A stretch of DNA of 47,950 bases from Paracoccaceae bacterium (GTDB lineage: Bacteria > Pseudomonadota > Alphaproteobacteria > Rhodobacterales > Rhodobacteraceae), in NCBI GenBank assembly GCA_020628545.1, contig JAHDEX010000030.1:1-47950 (forward strand), read 5' to 3'. The notes under the pieces are model-generated. The model searched no databases. It was not told the origin of the DNA and was given only the letters and a program-made list of their open reading frames with translations. Shown one piece after another: positions 34,919 to 46,044 of this stretch; within the stretch, counting starts at the first letter, position 1, and each line of letters opens with the position of its first letter. The position numbers and the translations under genes are program-made.

Positions 34919-36172
34919 ATGATGTACCCAATCGGCTATTTCCGGAATAGCGCATGTTCAATTGCGTTGCTTGCAACTATCGCGTGCTTGCCCGCCACAT
35001 CGGCAATGGCCGAAAGGGTCACGCTGAAATCATCGGATGGTGGGATCGACATCAGCGGCGATTTTCTTGAATACCGCGATGGTCTTTATATCATCGATAC
35101 GCAGTTTGGTCCGCTCCGCATCAAAGATAATGATATTACCTGTTCGGGTGACGGATGCCCCGACGCGACTGAGGTCGCGGCGGCACCGGCGACGCCTCAG
35201 GCTGGAACACCGACCGTCGATGCGGACGGAAGAGTTGTTTGGGAAGTTTCCCTCTCCGGTCGCCCGCGGGCTTTTACCGCACACGTTGAACGTCTTGCGG
35301 AGGAAGTGCTCGAAAAGACAGAAGGTGCGTTCGCGCTTGAGATTTTCTACGGCGGCGATTCTGAAAGCCCGGACGTGCTGAGCGGTATCTCTGAAGGCGA
35401 ATATGAGATCGCGCAGTTCTGCATTGGCACCAATCCAGAGCTGACGCCGGCACTTGGCGTGCTGGAGCTGCCGTTCCTTGGTGTCTCAACCCTTGAAGAA
35501 GAAATCGCCGTTTCCGAAGCGGTCTATGCCCATCCAGCGGTTCAGGCCGATATGGCGCGCTGGAACGCGACCTTGCTGATGCCAACCCCTCAGCCGCAAT
35601 ACAACATTGTCGGGACTGACTTTCCGCCATTGTCCTTGGCTGATTTCGACGGGCTGGTGATGCAGGGCGAAGGGCGCGTCGGCGAAGCCTTTGCCACACT
35701 CGGCGTTGAACTTGTGTCCTTGCCCCGGAACGAGGTGAAGCCTGCGATGAGCTCACGTCAGCTACGAATGGCGAGTTTTCCGCCAGATGGTCACATGTCA
35801 AATCGTACACTTGATAACGCAACGTGGTGGACGACAAACCTTAACCCGGGCACGCAGAACTGCCCGGTGATTGTGAATTCCGCAGCTTTTGAGGCATTGC
35901 CTGACGCGTTCAAAGATGCGTTGACGTCGTCTGTGGACAAGGCGCTGGAACATTACCTTGCAAACTACCGTCAATCGACGATGCGTGCGTGGGGGCCAGC
36001 GTTGCAGCGCCGCGGTATCATGGAACTGACTTTGAACGATGAGATTGCCGCAGCACTTGATGAGGCGGTAGCCGAACCTGCGGCCACGGCTTGGATTGCT
36101 GCAACATCCGAAAAAGGCATTCCGGCGCAAGAGATTTACGATCTTGCAAAGGATATCGCGTCACGGCGTTAA
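34919..36172 (+). CDS. TRAP-transporter DctP-type substrate-binding protein with extra N-terminal module
   Basis: A 417-residue exported protein. A signal peptide ends around residue 31 (SAMA). Residues 32-82 form a short beta-rich module (VTLKSSDGGIDISGDFLEY, YIIDTQFGPLRI) closed by two cysteines in CSGDGCP. A Pro/Ala/Thr linker follows. From about residue 105 the DctP fold begins: FTAHVERLAEEVLEKTEGAFALEIFYGG, then LGVLELPFLGV and NVYWTN-like TWWTTNLNPG. DctP proteins bind organic acids for DctQM uptake, but no DctQ or DctM gene is adjacent. The N-terminal module resembles one seen, as I recall, in roseobacter OmpA/PstS-like proteins. Start: ATG 34919, preceded by AAGG. Confidence 0.75.
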   Translation: MMYPIGYFRNSACSIALLATIACLPATSAMAERVTLKSSDGGIDISGDFLEYRDGLYIIDTQFGPLRIKDNDITCSGDGCPDATEVAAAPATPQAGTPTVDADGRVVWEVSLSGRPRAFTAHVERLAEEVLEKTEGAFALEIFYGGDSESPDVLSGISEGEYEIAQFCIGTNPELTPALGVLELPFLGVSTLEEEIAVSEAVYAHPAVQADMARWNATLLMPTPQPQYNIVGTDFPPLSLADFDGLVMQGEGRVGEAFATLGVELVSLPRNEVKPAMSSRQLRMASFPPDGHMSNRTLDNATWWTTNLNPGTQNCPVIVNSAAFEALPDAFKDALTSSVDKALEHYLANYRQSTMRAWGPALQRRGIMELTLNDEIAAALDEAVAEPAATAWIAATSEKGIPAQEIYDLAKDIASRR

Positions 36173-36179
36173 GCGGATT

Positions 36180-38216
36180 TTAACCGCGCCGCCTGCGCCT
36201 CCGGCCGCCAGCGTCCGCGCTTCCGGCGTTGTGATTGAGGGTCGGAAGTGTGACCACGCTGTTGAGGATCGGAAACGGATCCACGGCGTTGGGCATGGCA
36301 GAGGCGTTCACAAAATGCTCCTGAAAGCGCGGCTCAATCGCCGTTTCGATCTTGTGGATGTTGTGCACGGTCTGCTCAATCTCAGCGCGCGCGTCCCGGT
36401 TCAGCAAAGCGATCCGTGCGCCTGTTCCTGCGGCATTCCCTGCTGATGTCACTTTCTCAAGCGGGGCATCGGGTATCATCCCAAGGACCATCGCGTGTTT
36501 CGGCGAAATGTGCGCGCCAAACGCGCCGGCAAGTACAACACGGTCAACCGTGTCGACGTCAAACTTATCCATAAGCAACCGCGCCCCGGAATAAAGCGCG
36601 GCTTTGGCCATTTGGATTTCGCGGATGTCGCGGTTGGTGACGGTGATCTTCGGGCCGCCGGTCTCCGTCGCGTCGTGTACCAGAAAGCTGTTGGTCCGAC
36701 CGTCGAGGAAGCAATTGGCGGCACCAGTTTGTTCGGCAGACCCGATCAGACCGGCCCCATCCACAATCCCCGCCATCCGCATCTCAGCGACCATCTCGAT
36801 GATGCCTGAGCCGCAGATCCCGGTCACGCCGGTGCTTTGGGTTGCTTCCGTAAAGCCGTCTTCGTCAGACCAGAGATCGCAGCCGATGACCTTGAAGCGG
36901 GGCATTTTTGTCGTTGGGTCGATTTCCACCCGTTCAATCGCACCTGGCGCTGCGCGTTGACCGCTGCTGATCTGTGCGCCTTCAAATGCCGGGCCTGTCG
37001 GGGAAGAACACGCGAGGACCTTGTCCTTGTTACCAAGAAGGATTTCCGCGTTCGTGCCGACATCAACCACCAAAACGAGGTCGTCGGATTTATCCGGCGC
37101 CTCGGACAAGGCCACTGCGGCGGCATCCGCGCCAACATGTCCCGCGATACAGGGCAGCAGGTAGATCCGGGCCGCAGGGTGGATGTTCAGGTTCAATTCA
37201 ATCGCGCGTAGCGACAGGCTTTCGGATGTGGCCAATGCAAAGGGGGCCTGACCAAGTTCAAAAGGGTCGATGCCCAGGAACAGGTGGTGCATTACCGGGT
37301 TGCATACGAAGACCGCGTCCATGATTTGATTGCGATCAATTTGGGCCTCTGCAGCGATCTGCGTGAAAAGCGCGTTCATGCCTTCCTGCACAGCCTTTGT
37401 CATTTCGTCCGCGCCGGAGGGGTTCATCATCGAATAGCTGACGCGGCTCATCAGGTCTTCGCCAAAGCGGATCTGCGGATTCATGATGCCGGAGGAGGCG
37501 ACAACCTCGCCCGAATGAAGATCACACAAATGCGCGGCAATGGTGGTCGAGCCAAGGTCCACGGCAAGACCATAGATCGCGCCTTCGTAGTAGCCAGGCC
37601 AAACCTGCATGACACGTGGCGCGAACGTTGCATCGCCCAGATGGACCGCGCAGGTCACTTTCCACTCACCCTTGCGCAACGCCGGTTGCAGCGCCTTCAG
37701 CACGGTCAGGTCTGCTTCCAGCTCTGGCAGGTCCCAGTCCTTGCGCAAAGCGGCAACGAGCCGTTCAAGGTCGCCAGAAGGGTCGTGCATGTCAGGTTCT
37801 TCGACCTCGACATAGTAAAGCCGCGTGGAGGGATTGAGGGTAATGTCTCTGGCTTCGGCCCGTTTGCGCACAACCTGTTTGTGGACTTGACTTGTCTCGG
37901 GCACATCAATGACGACATCGCTTTGCACTGTGGCCTGGCACCCAAGACGTCGGCCTTTTGTCAGTCCGCGGATATCGTCGTAGCGTTGTTCGACGCTGTT
38001 CCAGGCTGACAACGCGTCATCGGCGACTGTGACGCCATGTTTTGCAAATTCGCCGTAGGACGGTGTGATCTGGCATTTGGAACAGATGCCGCGACCGCCA
38101 CAGACACTATCTAGGTCGACGCCCAGTTGGCGCGCCGCTGTCAGGATGGGCGTCCCGATGGGGAACCGGCCGCGTTTGCCGGAAGGTGTAAAGATCACAA
38201 GGGGATCGCTGCTCAT
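36180..38216 (-). CDS. RACo-type ferredoxin/ASKHA protein (reductive activator of corrinoid enzymes)
   Basis: A 678-residue protein. The N-terminal [2Fe-2S] ferredoxin domain has Cys39, Cys45, Cys48 and Cys93 (CGGRGICSKCQ and RLGCQA). A linker region follows, then a large ASKHA ATPase domain with VDLGSTTIAAHLCD, the second phosphate motif VVDVGTNAEIL, TGICGSGIIEM and AGAFGAHISPKHA. RACo proteins use ATP to drive reduction of Co(II) corrinoids back to Co(I) in corrinoid-dependent methyltransferase systems. The C-terminus ends in an Arg-rich tail (GGRRRRRRG). It is convergent with the TRAP-protein gene, 7 bp apart. The likely partner family, MttB-like, is encoded at 10704-12266. Confidence 0.9.
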   Translation of the reverse strand: MSSDPLVIFTPSGKRGRFPIGTPILTAARQLGVDLDSVCGGRGICSKCQITPSYGEFAKHGVTVADDALSAWNSVEQRYDDIRGLTKGRRLGCQATVQSDVVIDVPETSQVHKQVVRKRAEARDITLNPSTRLYYVEVEEPDMHDPSGDLERLVAALRKDWDLPELEADLTVLKALQPALRKGEWKVTCAVHLGDATFAPRVMQVWPGYYEGAIYGLAVDLGSTTIAAHLCDLHSGEVVASSGIMNPQIRFGEDLMSRVSYSMMNPSGADEMTKAVQEGMNALFTQIAAEAQIDRNQIMDAVFVCNPVMHHLFLGIDPFELGQAPFALATSESLSLRAIELNLNIHPAARIYLLPCIAGHVGADAAAVALSEAPDKSDDLVLVVDVGTNAEILLGNKDKVLACSSPTGPAFEGAQISSGQRAAPGAIERVEIDPTTKMPRFKVIGCDLWSDEDGFTEATQSTGVTGICGSGIIEMVAEMRMAGIVDGAGLIGSAEQTGAANCFLDGRTNSFLVHDATETGGPKITVTNRDIREIQMAKAALYSGARLLMDKFDVDTVDRVVLAGAFGAHISPKHAMVLGMIPDAPLEKVTSAGNAAGTGARIALLNRDARAEIEQTVHNIHKIETAIEPRFQEHFVNASAMPNAVDPFPILNSVVTLPTLNHNAGSADAGGRRRRRRG

Positions 38217-38235
38217 GTCACTGCCTGCTTTGTTG

Positions 38236-38250
38236 TTAGCCGTAGGCTAA
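38236..38250 (-). promoter_or_regulatory. Hairpin in the RACo leader
   Basis: TTAGCC-GTA-GGCTAA is a perfect inverted repeat 19 bp upstream of the RACo start codon. It could be an operator or an RNA hairpin limiting translation. The rest of 38217-38413 shows nothing else I can support. Confidence 0.35.
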
Positions 38251-38413
38251 TCTGAGGCGGCGTCCGCAGGAAGGCCCAGAACCGTCATAATGATTATGCG
38301 GAGCGGCATCTTCCTCGTTGATGGTGCGTTTGGTTTAGCACAATCGCTCGTTTTTGGTAACGCCACGCGTGGTGCGGGCGCTCACCTTCGACCAAATCGA
38401 CGGATATCGCGGT

Positions 38414-39142
38414 TCAGGACGAGGAGAAGATCTGCGTCCCCATGATCCAGACGGTCAGCGGCACAGGCAACGTCGCAATCATCAGTGTCAGCAGCATCAG
38501 CCACCCATTGAATAGACGCGACAGGCCGGCGACTAGCAGGATACCTCCGCCACCGCCAATGGCGAAAGTGCCTGGAACGTTCAGTAAGATGCCAATCGCC
38601 ACGTAGCGGTAGTCCACTGTGATCCGGCCAAGCCATTTTGGAAGAAGCGCGCGTTGTTTGGCCAATCGCTCTTCCGGGGGGGCGTTGCAGATCTCGCCGA
38701 CAAAGGCGCTTGCGCGTTTTAAGCCCATGCGCGCAAACGTGCGTTGTAGAATTGGCATCGGGAAAAAGCGCCCGATCAGGTAAGCCGTCATCAGTCCGGC
38801 CACTGTTGCGATATAGACGAACGGCGCGGACTGCGCGCCCTCAATCATGAGAATGGCAACACCAACCTCAATTCCCGGCATGAAGGGCAACGCAATCAAC
38901 ATTGCGTAGAGGACAAGGGCCAAGAAGAGGAGCGTCGGCGGCTGTCCCGTATTATCGATCCGGTGCATCTCACCCAAAAGGTTTTGCGCAAACGTAAAGA
39001 GCCGTCCAAAGATCAGCGCAATCACTACCAAACAAACGCAAATGGCGATGAGTTTGATCCAGGATACTGTCGCTTTGGGCGCAGGAGACGGAGAAGACGG
39101 TGAAGACACAGAGCGACGATGCGAGGTTCTTGTGGCGGGCAC
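38414..39142 (-). CDS. VTT/DedA-like integral membrane protein
   Basis: A 242-residue protein with about five or six hydrophobic segments after a polar Ser/Pro-rich N-terminus. The stretch LIALPFMPGIEVGVAILMIEG and the later VAIGILLNVPGTFAIGGGGGILLVAGLSRLF resemble the paired re-entrant segments of the VTT (SNARE-associated/DedA/TMEM64) fold, though the match is not strong. Such proteins scramble or transport lipids. The chosen start is GTG 39142, with AAAAGGAA about a dozen bases upstream; the true start may be further in. Function is unproven. Confidence 0.55.
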   Translation of the reverse strand: MPATRTSHRRSVSSPSSPSPAPKATVSWIKLIAICVCLVVIALIFGRLFTFAQNLLGEMHRIDNTGQPPTLLFLALVLYAMLIALPFMPGIEVGVAILMIEGAQSAPFVYIATVAGLMTAYLIGRFFPMPILQRTFARMGLKRASAFVGEICNAPPEERLAKQRALLPKWLGRITVDYRYVAIGILLNVPGTFAIGGGGGILLVAGLSRLFNGWLMLLTLMIATLPVPLTVWIMGTQIFSSS

Positions 39143-39176
39143 AAGGCGTACTGTTCCTTTTGCTCTTTAGGTCTGA

Positions 39177-40679
<1,503 letters not shown>

Positions 40680-40687
40680 GTAGTCAG

Positions 40688-41476
40688 ATGGATGGTATCA
40701 GTCAGATCACGGTGCCCGGTTTTGACGTCTGGTGCCTTGAAGACGGCACACAAAGCTTTGATGCGGACGTGTTTCCTGGCCTGTCGCTTGAAGAGCAGGA
40801 AAGCCGATTAAGTGCCGCCGGTGAAAGCGAGATCCGTACTGCGTTCAATGTGTTTCTGATCCTTGGCGAAGACGGCACGCTGACACTGGTGGACACGGGC
40901 TGCGGCTCACACTTTGGGCCGGGTGCTGGCGCCTTGAGCACGCGCCTTACTGCGCTTTCCATTGATCCTGCGAAGATCAATAATCTTGTGTTCACCCATC
41001 TACATACCGACCATTGCGGCGGGGCTCTTTGGGACGATGCCAAAGCATTCCCAAATGCCACGATCTATTTGCACGGCGCAGAGTGGGCGTATTGGCGTGA
41101 TCAGGACGCGCTCGCGCGGCAGGTGCTCGCAGTCTACGACGATGCCCTGGTTGAAGTCAGCGACGGCGACGCCATTGCTCCGGGCCTCAACGTCTGGTCC
41201 TTGCCGGGGCACACACCGGGTCACATCGGGCTCCGCGTTGGTGATGGTCTGGTGATCGTTGGCGATGTGGTTCACGCGCAGCATTTGCAGATGGGCGAAC
41301 CGCGCCTCTGTCCGACCTACGATATGGATCCAATGACGGCGACCGATAGCCGATTGAATGCCCTGCGCGAAGTGGCCGACCGCGGTTTGACCTTTGGCGG
41401 GTCGCACATTCTGGGGCCGACAAAGTTTGCCAAGCTTGCTGAAGTGGGCGACGGCTTTGTGATCGTGGCTCCGTGA
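40688..41476 (+). CDS. Metallo-beta-lactamase-fold hydrolase
   Basis: A 262-residue protein. The metal site motif HLHTDHCGG (HxHxDH) is intact, with the supporting TLVDTGCGSHFG upstream, LPGHTPGHIGLRV (third His) and VIVGDVVHAQ (bridging Asp). The last histidine is in GGSHILGP. This matches AHL-lactonase/quinolone-hydrolase-like and other MBL esterases; the substrate is unknown. It follows guaB by 8 bp, and its TGA overlaps the GTG start of rsmB. Confidence 0.9.
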   Translation: MDGISQITVPGFDVWCLEDGTQSFDADVFPGLSLEEQESRLSAAGESEIRTAFNVFLILGEDGTLTLVDTGCGSHFGPGAGALSTRLTALSIDPAKINNLVFTHLHTDHCGGALWDDAKAFPNATIYLHGAEWAYWRDQDALARQVLAVYDDALVEVSDGDAIAPGLNVWSLPGHTPGHIGLRVGDGLVIVGDVVHAQHLQMGEPRLCPTYDMDPMTATDSRLNALREVADRGLTFGGSHILGPTKFAKLAEVGDGFVIVAP

Positions 41477-42648
41477 CACCTGCAGCCCGGGTCGCCGCAG
41501 CGGCAACAGTTCTTGACGCGATCTTCGCGGGCAAAACAGCCGAACAAGCGTTGAAGGCGTGGGGACGCGCCAGTCGATTTGCCGGATCGAAGGACCGGGC
41601 AGCCCTGCGCGACCTCGTTTTTGATGCGCTGCGCCGGCGCGCATCATGCGCCGTACTCGGCGGGGGCCTGAACGGGCGTGGGGTGATGTTGGGCCTTGGC
41701 ATTCAGCAAGGCTGGCCGTTAGCCGAAATTTTCTCAGGCGATGGATATGGACCCGCGGCGCTTACCGACGAGGAGCGTCTTCATGTCGAATGTCCGGCAG
41801 AGTTGACCGGAGCGACCGCGCTTGACGCCCCGGAGTGGATCTACACGCAGATGCAAAGCGACTTGGGCGATGCTGCCGCGCCAGCTTTGCAGGTGTTGCG
41901 AGACAGGGCAGATGTTTTTGTCCGGGTGAACCAACGGCGAACGACAGTCGCAAAAGCAATCGGTCAGCTATCAACAGATGGCCTTACCGCAGAGCCTCAT
42001 CAGTTTGTTGACGGCTGCCTGCGTTTGACCGCCAACGCGCGCAGGCTTGCGCAATCGGTGGCGTACCAAAGCGGACAGGTCGACATACAGGATGCGTCTT
42101 CACAAAGGGCTGTTGCAGAGCTGCCCATTCCACCGGGCGCGACGGTGCTCGATTATTGCGCGGGTGGTGGGGGCAAAGCACTTGCTTTGGCTGATCAATT
42201 CGACTGCAGGGTTGCAGCCCATGACGTGTCCGATCTGCGTATGAAAGACATCACACCGCGCGCGCAACGCGCAGGCGTTGAGATCGAGATCCTGCATTCC
42301 GACCAACTTACGCAAGATCGCACTTTTGACGTCGTGATCGTGGATGCGCCGTGTTCCGGGAGTGGAACCTGGCGGCGGAACCCGGAAGAGAAATGGTCGC
42401 TGACACCGGAAAAACTTCGGGACTTCAGCGAATTGCAAAGCAATGTTCTTGCGAGTGCCGCGCGTCACAAGAAGCCTGGTGGTCTGCTTGTTTATATGAC
42501 CTGCTCGATCTTCTCTGATGAGAACGATGATGTCATCGCCGCTTTCTGCAATGCCCGATCCGACATACGCAAGACGGACAGGCTGAGCCTTCTGCCAACG
42601 CAGGATTGGGACGGTTTCTTCTGCCAGCAACTGCAGCATATCGCGTAG
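41473..42648 (+). CDS. rsmB: RsmB/NOP-family RNA m5C methyltransferase
   Basis: A 391-residue enzyme methylating cytosine in rRNA (RsmB acts on 16S C967). An N-terminal NusB-like RNA-binding half includes ALKAWGRASRFAGSKDRAALRDLVFDALRRR. The Rossmann half has the SAM site VLDYCAGGGGKALALAD, the general-base/nucleophile motifs DAPCSGSGTWRRNPE and VYMTCSIF. The start is GTG 41473, overlapping the MBL stop (GTGA). The length is a little below E. coli RsmB, as in alphaproteobacteria. Confidence 0.9.
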   Translation: MTPAARVAAAATVLDAIFAGKTAEQALKAWGRASRFAGSKDRAALRDLVFDALRRRASCAVLGGGLNGRGVMLGLGIQQGWPLAEIFSGDGYGPAALTDEERLHVECPAELTGATALDAPEWIYTQMQSDLGDAAAPALQVLRDRADVFVRVNQRRTTVAKAIGQLSTDGLTAEPHQFVDGCLRLTANARRLAQSVAYQSGQVDIQDASSQRAVAELPIPPGATVLDYCAGGGGKALALADQFDCRVAAHDVSDLRMKDITPRAQRAGVEIEILHSDQLTQDRTFDVVIVDAPCSGSGTWRRNPEEKWSLTPEKLRDFSELQSNVLASAARHKKPGGLLVYMTCSIFSDENDDVIAAFCNARSDIRKTDRLSLLPTQDWDGFFCQQLQHIA

Positions 42649-42738
42649 CGATTAACTTTTACTCTCTATTAACCTCGCCATGGAACATTCGCATAACCCT
42701 GAGCGTTGACTTATTGGGCAAGTGAATATGGGAATAGA

Positions 42739-45072
42739 ATGGCCAGGGCCAAACCGTCACTGACGCAGGACAATATATGGGAGCGACAAGCGCATCCCTA
42801 CATTTTGCTCATCCCGTTTCCGTTTCTTCTTGCGGCCGGTCTTTTTCTTGACGCAGCAATCGAGGTGCGGTTGAGTCTTTTGATTTCGGCTGCGACCTTG
42901 CTTGTTCTGGCGGGCTTCGGATTTCTGTCGGGCCAGAAGGTGAAGATGCGCCAGCGTCTGCTGCGGGACGCGGTGCCGCTCTTGGTCAGCAAGGATGTAA
43001 ACCCTGCATTCCTCGCTGACGCGGAAGGTGTGATCATCTACGCAAACGACGCGGCCAAGAACCGCTTCTCCAACTCGGTTGAGAACACCATTGCCGATCG
43101 GTTCGCGACGATCTTTGCGAACCCGGACCAATTGATCTACCGGATGCAGCGCAAGGCGGTCAGCTTGGCTGCCGCCCAGGAAGACATAAAAACCCGGAAA
43201 GGGCAGTATCGTTTGTCGGTTGTGCGGATCGGCAAGGCGCTCTTCCTTTGGCGTTTTGATGAGCTTGATGTCGCTGCCGCCGCTGAACGTCCGTCCGGCA
43301 GTGCAAGCCTTCCCATGCTGGCAATCAGCCGGGGCGATGCGGTGTTGTTCCTGAACGAACCGTTCCGCCGCATCCTCGGTCGACGCCCCAAAACGCTCGC
43401 CGATGTCTTTGGACCGGAACCGGTTCATTCAGGCGCCCACCGGTATATCAAGACAGCGGACGGTCAAGGGTTTGCTTGTGTCGTCGCAATCGTGCCGGGG
43501 AGTGCAGGGCGGCGCGAGGTCTATGCCTTGCCCTCTGCCAGCACGTCCGACAGCGCGTCGCGGCCCTCCGCGACAGGGTCGGAGGCTTGGCAGGCCATTG
43601 AGGACCTGCCGGTTCCCCTCATGAAACTGAGAACCGATGGGACGATTTTGTCTTCAAATCGCGAAGCCCGTGCGCTGCTGGCTGTGCCGTCGACAGACGG
43701 CAAACACTTTACCGATATCTTGGATGGTCTGGGTCGCCCGATTGGGGATTGGTTGAAGGAAGTCGTTGAGGACCGCAACAACAACAGTTCTCAGTTTATG
43801 CGTCGCAAGTCCGATGATGACGAAACGCATGTGCAGGTCTCGCTTCGGGTCAGCCATAGTCCAGAAGACGGTCAACATCTGATCGCGGTCATCAACGATG
43901 TGACAGAGCTGAAGACGCTTGAGGCGCAGTTCGTCCAAAGCCAGAAGATGCATGCCATTGGCCAATTGGCAGGCGGTGTGGCGCATGACTTTAACAATCT
44001 GCTGACCGCAATCTCTGGTCATTGTGATTTACTGCTGCTTCGTCACGATTCCGGGGATCAAGACTACAGCGATCTTGTTCAGATCCACCAAAACGCAAAC
44101 CGCGCCGCGAGTCTCGTTGGCCAGCTTTTGGCTTTCTCTCGTAAACAAAACCTCCAACCTTCAGTGATCGATGTGCGTGATACGCTGTCGGATCTGACGC
44201 ATCTACTGAACCGGTTGGTGGGTGAAAAAATCTCGCTCACGATCAGCCATGACCCTGACTTGTCGCCCATTCGTGCTGACCGCCGTCAGCTCGAGCAGGT
44301 GATGATGAACCTTGTCGTCAATGCGCGGGATGCGATGCCGCAAGGCGGGGCGATCACTGTCATCACCAAGAACCTGACGCTGACCGAAGAACTTGAACGC
44401 GATCGGGCGTTTGTCCCGATTGGAGATTACGTGGAAGTTCAGGTCATTGACGAGGGGCACGGTATTCCGCCTGATCGTTTGCCCAAGATCTTTGAGCCCT
44501 TCTTTACTACCAAAAGAACGGGCGAGGGGACGGGCCTTGGTCTTTCCACGGCTTACGGTATCGTGAAGCAAACCGGCGGCTATATCTTTGCGGATAGTGC
44601 GATTGGCGAAGGCACGGTCTTCACGCTCTTGTTCCCTCAGCACGACGCGCCTCCAGACGACGTGCTTGAGACGCCGGTCAGAATAGCGATGCCGCCCGCC
44701 GCACAAGACGATGCCGTGGTGCTGCTGGTTGAGGATGAGGCTCCGGTCAGAGCATTTGCATCACGCGCCCTGCGTCTACGCGGCTATACCGTGCTGGAAG
44801 CCGATTGCGCCGAAACCGCGCTGACGATGCTCGCCGATCCCGAATTGACAGTGGATATTTTCGTGACCGATGTCATCATGCCCGGCAAAGACGGGCCAAC
44901 ATGGGTGCGAGAGGCGCTTGCGGATCGCCCGAATACAAAAGTCGTCTTTGTCTCAGGCTATTCGGAAGACGCGTTCAAGGACGGTGAAGAAAAGATCCCA
45001 AACTCCGTGTTCTTGCCGAAGCCCTTTTCGCTCAACGATCTGACTTCGACGGTGCACGGACAGTTGCACTAG
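42739..45072 (+). CDS. cckA: CckA hybrid sensor histidine kinase
   Basis: A 777-residue cell-cycle phosphorelay kinase. Two N-terminal membrane helices ([15 protein letters not shown] and [17 protein letters not shown]) are followed by PAS-like regions. The dimerisation/phospho-acceptor box is [17 protein letters not shown] with His416. The ATPase domain has [24 protein letters not shown] and [20 protein letters not shown]-terminal receiver domain has [11 protein letters not shown], Asp711 in [12 protein letters not shown] and the FLPKPFSL lysine. In alphaproteobacteria CckA feeds phosphate through ChpT to CtrA. ATG 42739 is chosen over an in-frame TTG at 42706. It shares CTAG with the convergent glk stop. 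Confidence 0.95.
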   Translation: MARAKPSLTQDNIWERQAHPYILLIPFPFLLAAGLFLDAAIEVRLSLLISAATLLVLAGFGFLSGQKVKMRQRLLRDAVPLLVSKDVNPAFLADAEGVIIYANDAAKNRFSNSVENTIADRFATIFANPDQLIYRMQRKAVSLAAAQEDIKTRKGQYRLSVVRIGKALFLWRFDELDVAAAAERPSGSASLPMLAISRGDAVLFLNEPFRRILGRRPKTLADVFGPEPVHSGAHRYIKTADGQGFACVVAIVPGSAGRREVYALPSASTSDSASRPSATGSEAWQAIEDLPVPLMKLRTDGTILSSNREARALLAVPSTDGKHFTDILDGLGRPIGDWLKEVVEDRNNNSSQFMRRKSDDDETHVQVSLRVSHSPEDGQHLIAVINDVTELKTLEAQFVQSQKMHAIGQLAGGVAHDFNNLLTAISGHCDLLLLRHDSGDQDYSDLVQIHQNANRAASLVGQLLAFSRKQNLQPSVIDVRDTLSDLTHLLNRLVGEKISLTISHDPDLSPIRADRRQLEQVMMNLVVNARDAMPQGGAITVITKNLTLTEELERDRAFVPIGDYVEVQVIDEGHGIPPDRLPKIFEPFFTTKRTGEGTGLGLSTAYGIVKQTGGYIFADSAIGEGTVFTLLFPQHDAPPDDVLETPVRIAMPPAAQDDAVVLLVEDEAPVRAFASRALRLRGYTVLEADCAETALTMLADPELTVDIFVTDVIMPGKDGPTWVREALADRPNTKVVFVSGYSEDAFKDGEEKIPNSVFLPKPFSLNDLTSTVHGQLH

Positions 45073-46037
45073 GTTTCAACGATCTCCGCCATATGCGCTG
45101 CGCACCCTGTGAGGGCAGCGTAATCGTCGGTTACGACATGAATGGAAAAGTCATCCATGAAACGAGAGAACCGACCCTTGTCGCGAAATGCTTGTTGGAA
45201 ACCAAACTCATCAAAGTAGGCAGACAAAGCGCGGGCGACACCGCCGACCAGAAAGATCCCATTGTATGGGAGTTGGATCAAGGCGAGGTTGCCGGCGACG
45301 TTCCCCAGGATCTCGACACAGCTTTGTACCGTTTTTCGCGCGCGCGGATCGCCATCAGCACAGGCCGTCATGATATCGTGCGCAGACATCGACGTTGGGT
45401 CTCCGGCTTCCTGTCCCCAGAAACGATAGACGTTTTCGAGGCCGCGCCCCGACAGAACGTCCTCGACGGATGGGAAGCCATGCTTCTGCCCAACAAAATC
45501 GCTGAGCCGGTCGTGTTCGCCCGAGCGCGTCGATAAGGTGACGTGACCACTTTCAGATGGCGGCACGAGGTGACCTTGCGGGGTGTCGAATACAGGTGCG
45601 ATGTTGAAGCCCGTGCCAACGCCAATCACAAGGCTTGCCGGTCCTCGCGGCGCTGCATTGCCTTTGACAACCGTTTCCAACGTTGCTGGCGCGAGATAGG
45701 CAACGGCGTGACCCTGCGCTTGCAGGTCGTTCAAGATGTCGACCGTGCCTGCGCCTGTTGCGCTGTGCAACAGATCAAAGTCCATCGTCCAATCGCGGTT
45801 TGTCAGACGCGCGGTTCCGTCCTGAACTGGCCCCGCCACGGCAATACAGGTTGCGGTTGGCGCAGCCCCGCCAACGTCCTCCAGATATTGCGTCAAAACG
45901 GCTTCGAGCCCGGCATAGTCTGCGTTGCGATATCGCTTGATCGTATCGGTCCGGACGACTGCGCTATCAGCCAAGGCGACACGCGTATTTGTGCCCCCTA
46001 TGTCTGCGACGAGGGCGTAAATGTTATCAATGGTCAT
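45069..46037 (-). CDS. glk: Glucokinase
   Basis: A 322-residue ROK/Glk-type sugar kinase phosphorylating glucose to glucose-6-phosphate. Seen are LVADIGGTNTRVALADS (phosphate 1 loop), AVAGPVQDGTARLTNRDW, ILNDLQAQGHAV (catalytic Asp region), LVIGVGTGFNIAPVF and IFLVGGVARAL. The length matches bacterial Glk. It is 7 bp downstream of the GH1 gene stop on the same strand, so glucose released by the glucosidase can be phosphorylated directly and pass to zwf. Confidence 0.94.
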   Translation of the reverse strand: MTIDNIYALVADIGGTNTRVALADSAVVRTDTIKRYRNADYAGLEAVLTQYLEDVGGAAPTATCIAVAGPVQDGTARLTNRDWTMDFDLLHSATGAGTVDILNDLQAQGHAVAYLAPATLETVVKGNAAPRGPASLVIGVGTGFNIAPVFDTPQGHLVPPSESGHVTLSTRSGEHDRLSDFVGQKHGFPSVEDVLSGRGLENVYRFWGQEAGDPTSMSAHDIMTACADGDPRARKTVQSCVEILGNVAGNLALIQLPYNGIFLVGGVARALSAYFDEFGFQQAFRDKGRFSRFMDDFSIHVVTDDYAALTGCAAHMAEIVET

Positions 46038-46044
46038 CGAGATC

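Noticed and set aside
38295..38450. Short plus-strand ORF between RACo and the VTT-like gene
   Set aside because: It starts without a Shine-Dalgarno, becomes Arg/Ser-rich and runs into the 3' end of the opposing gene.
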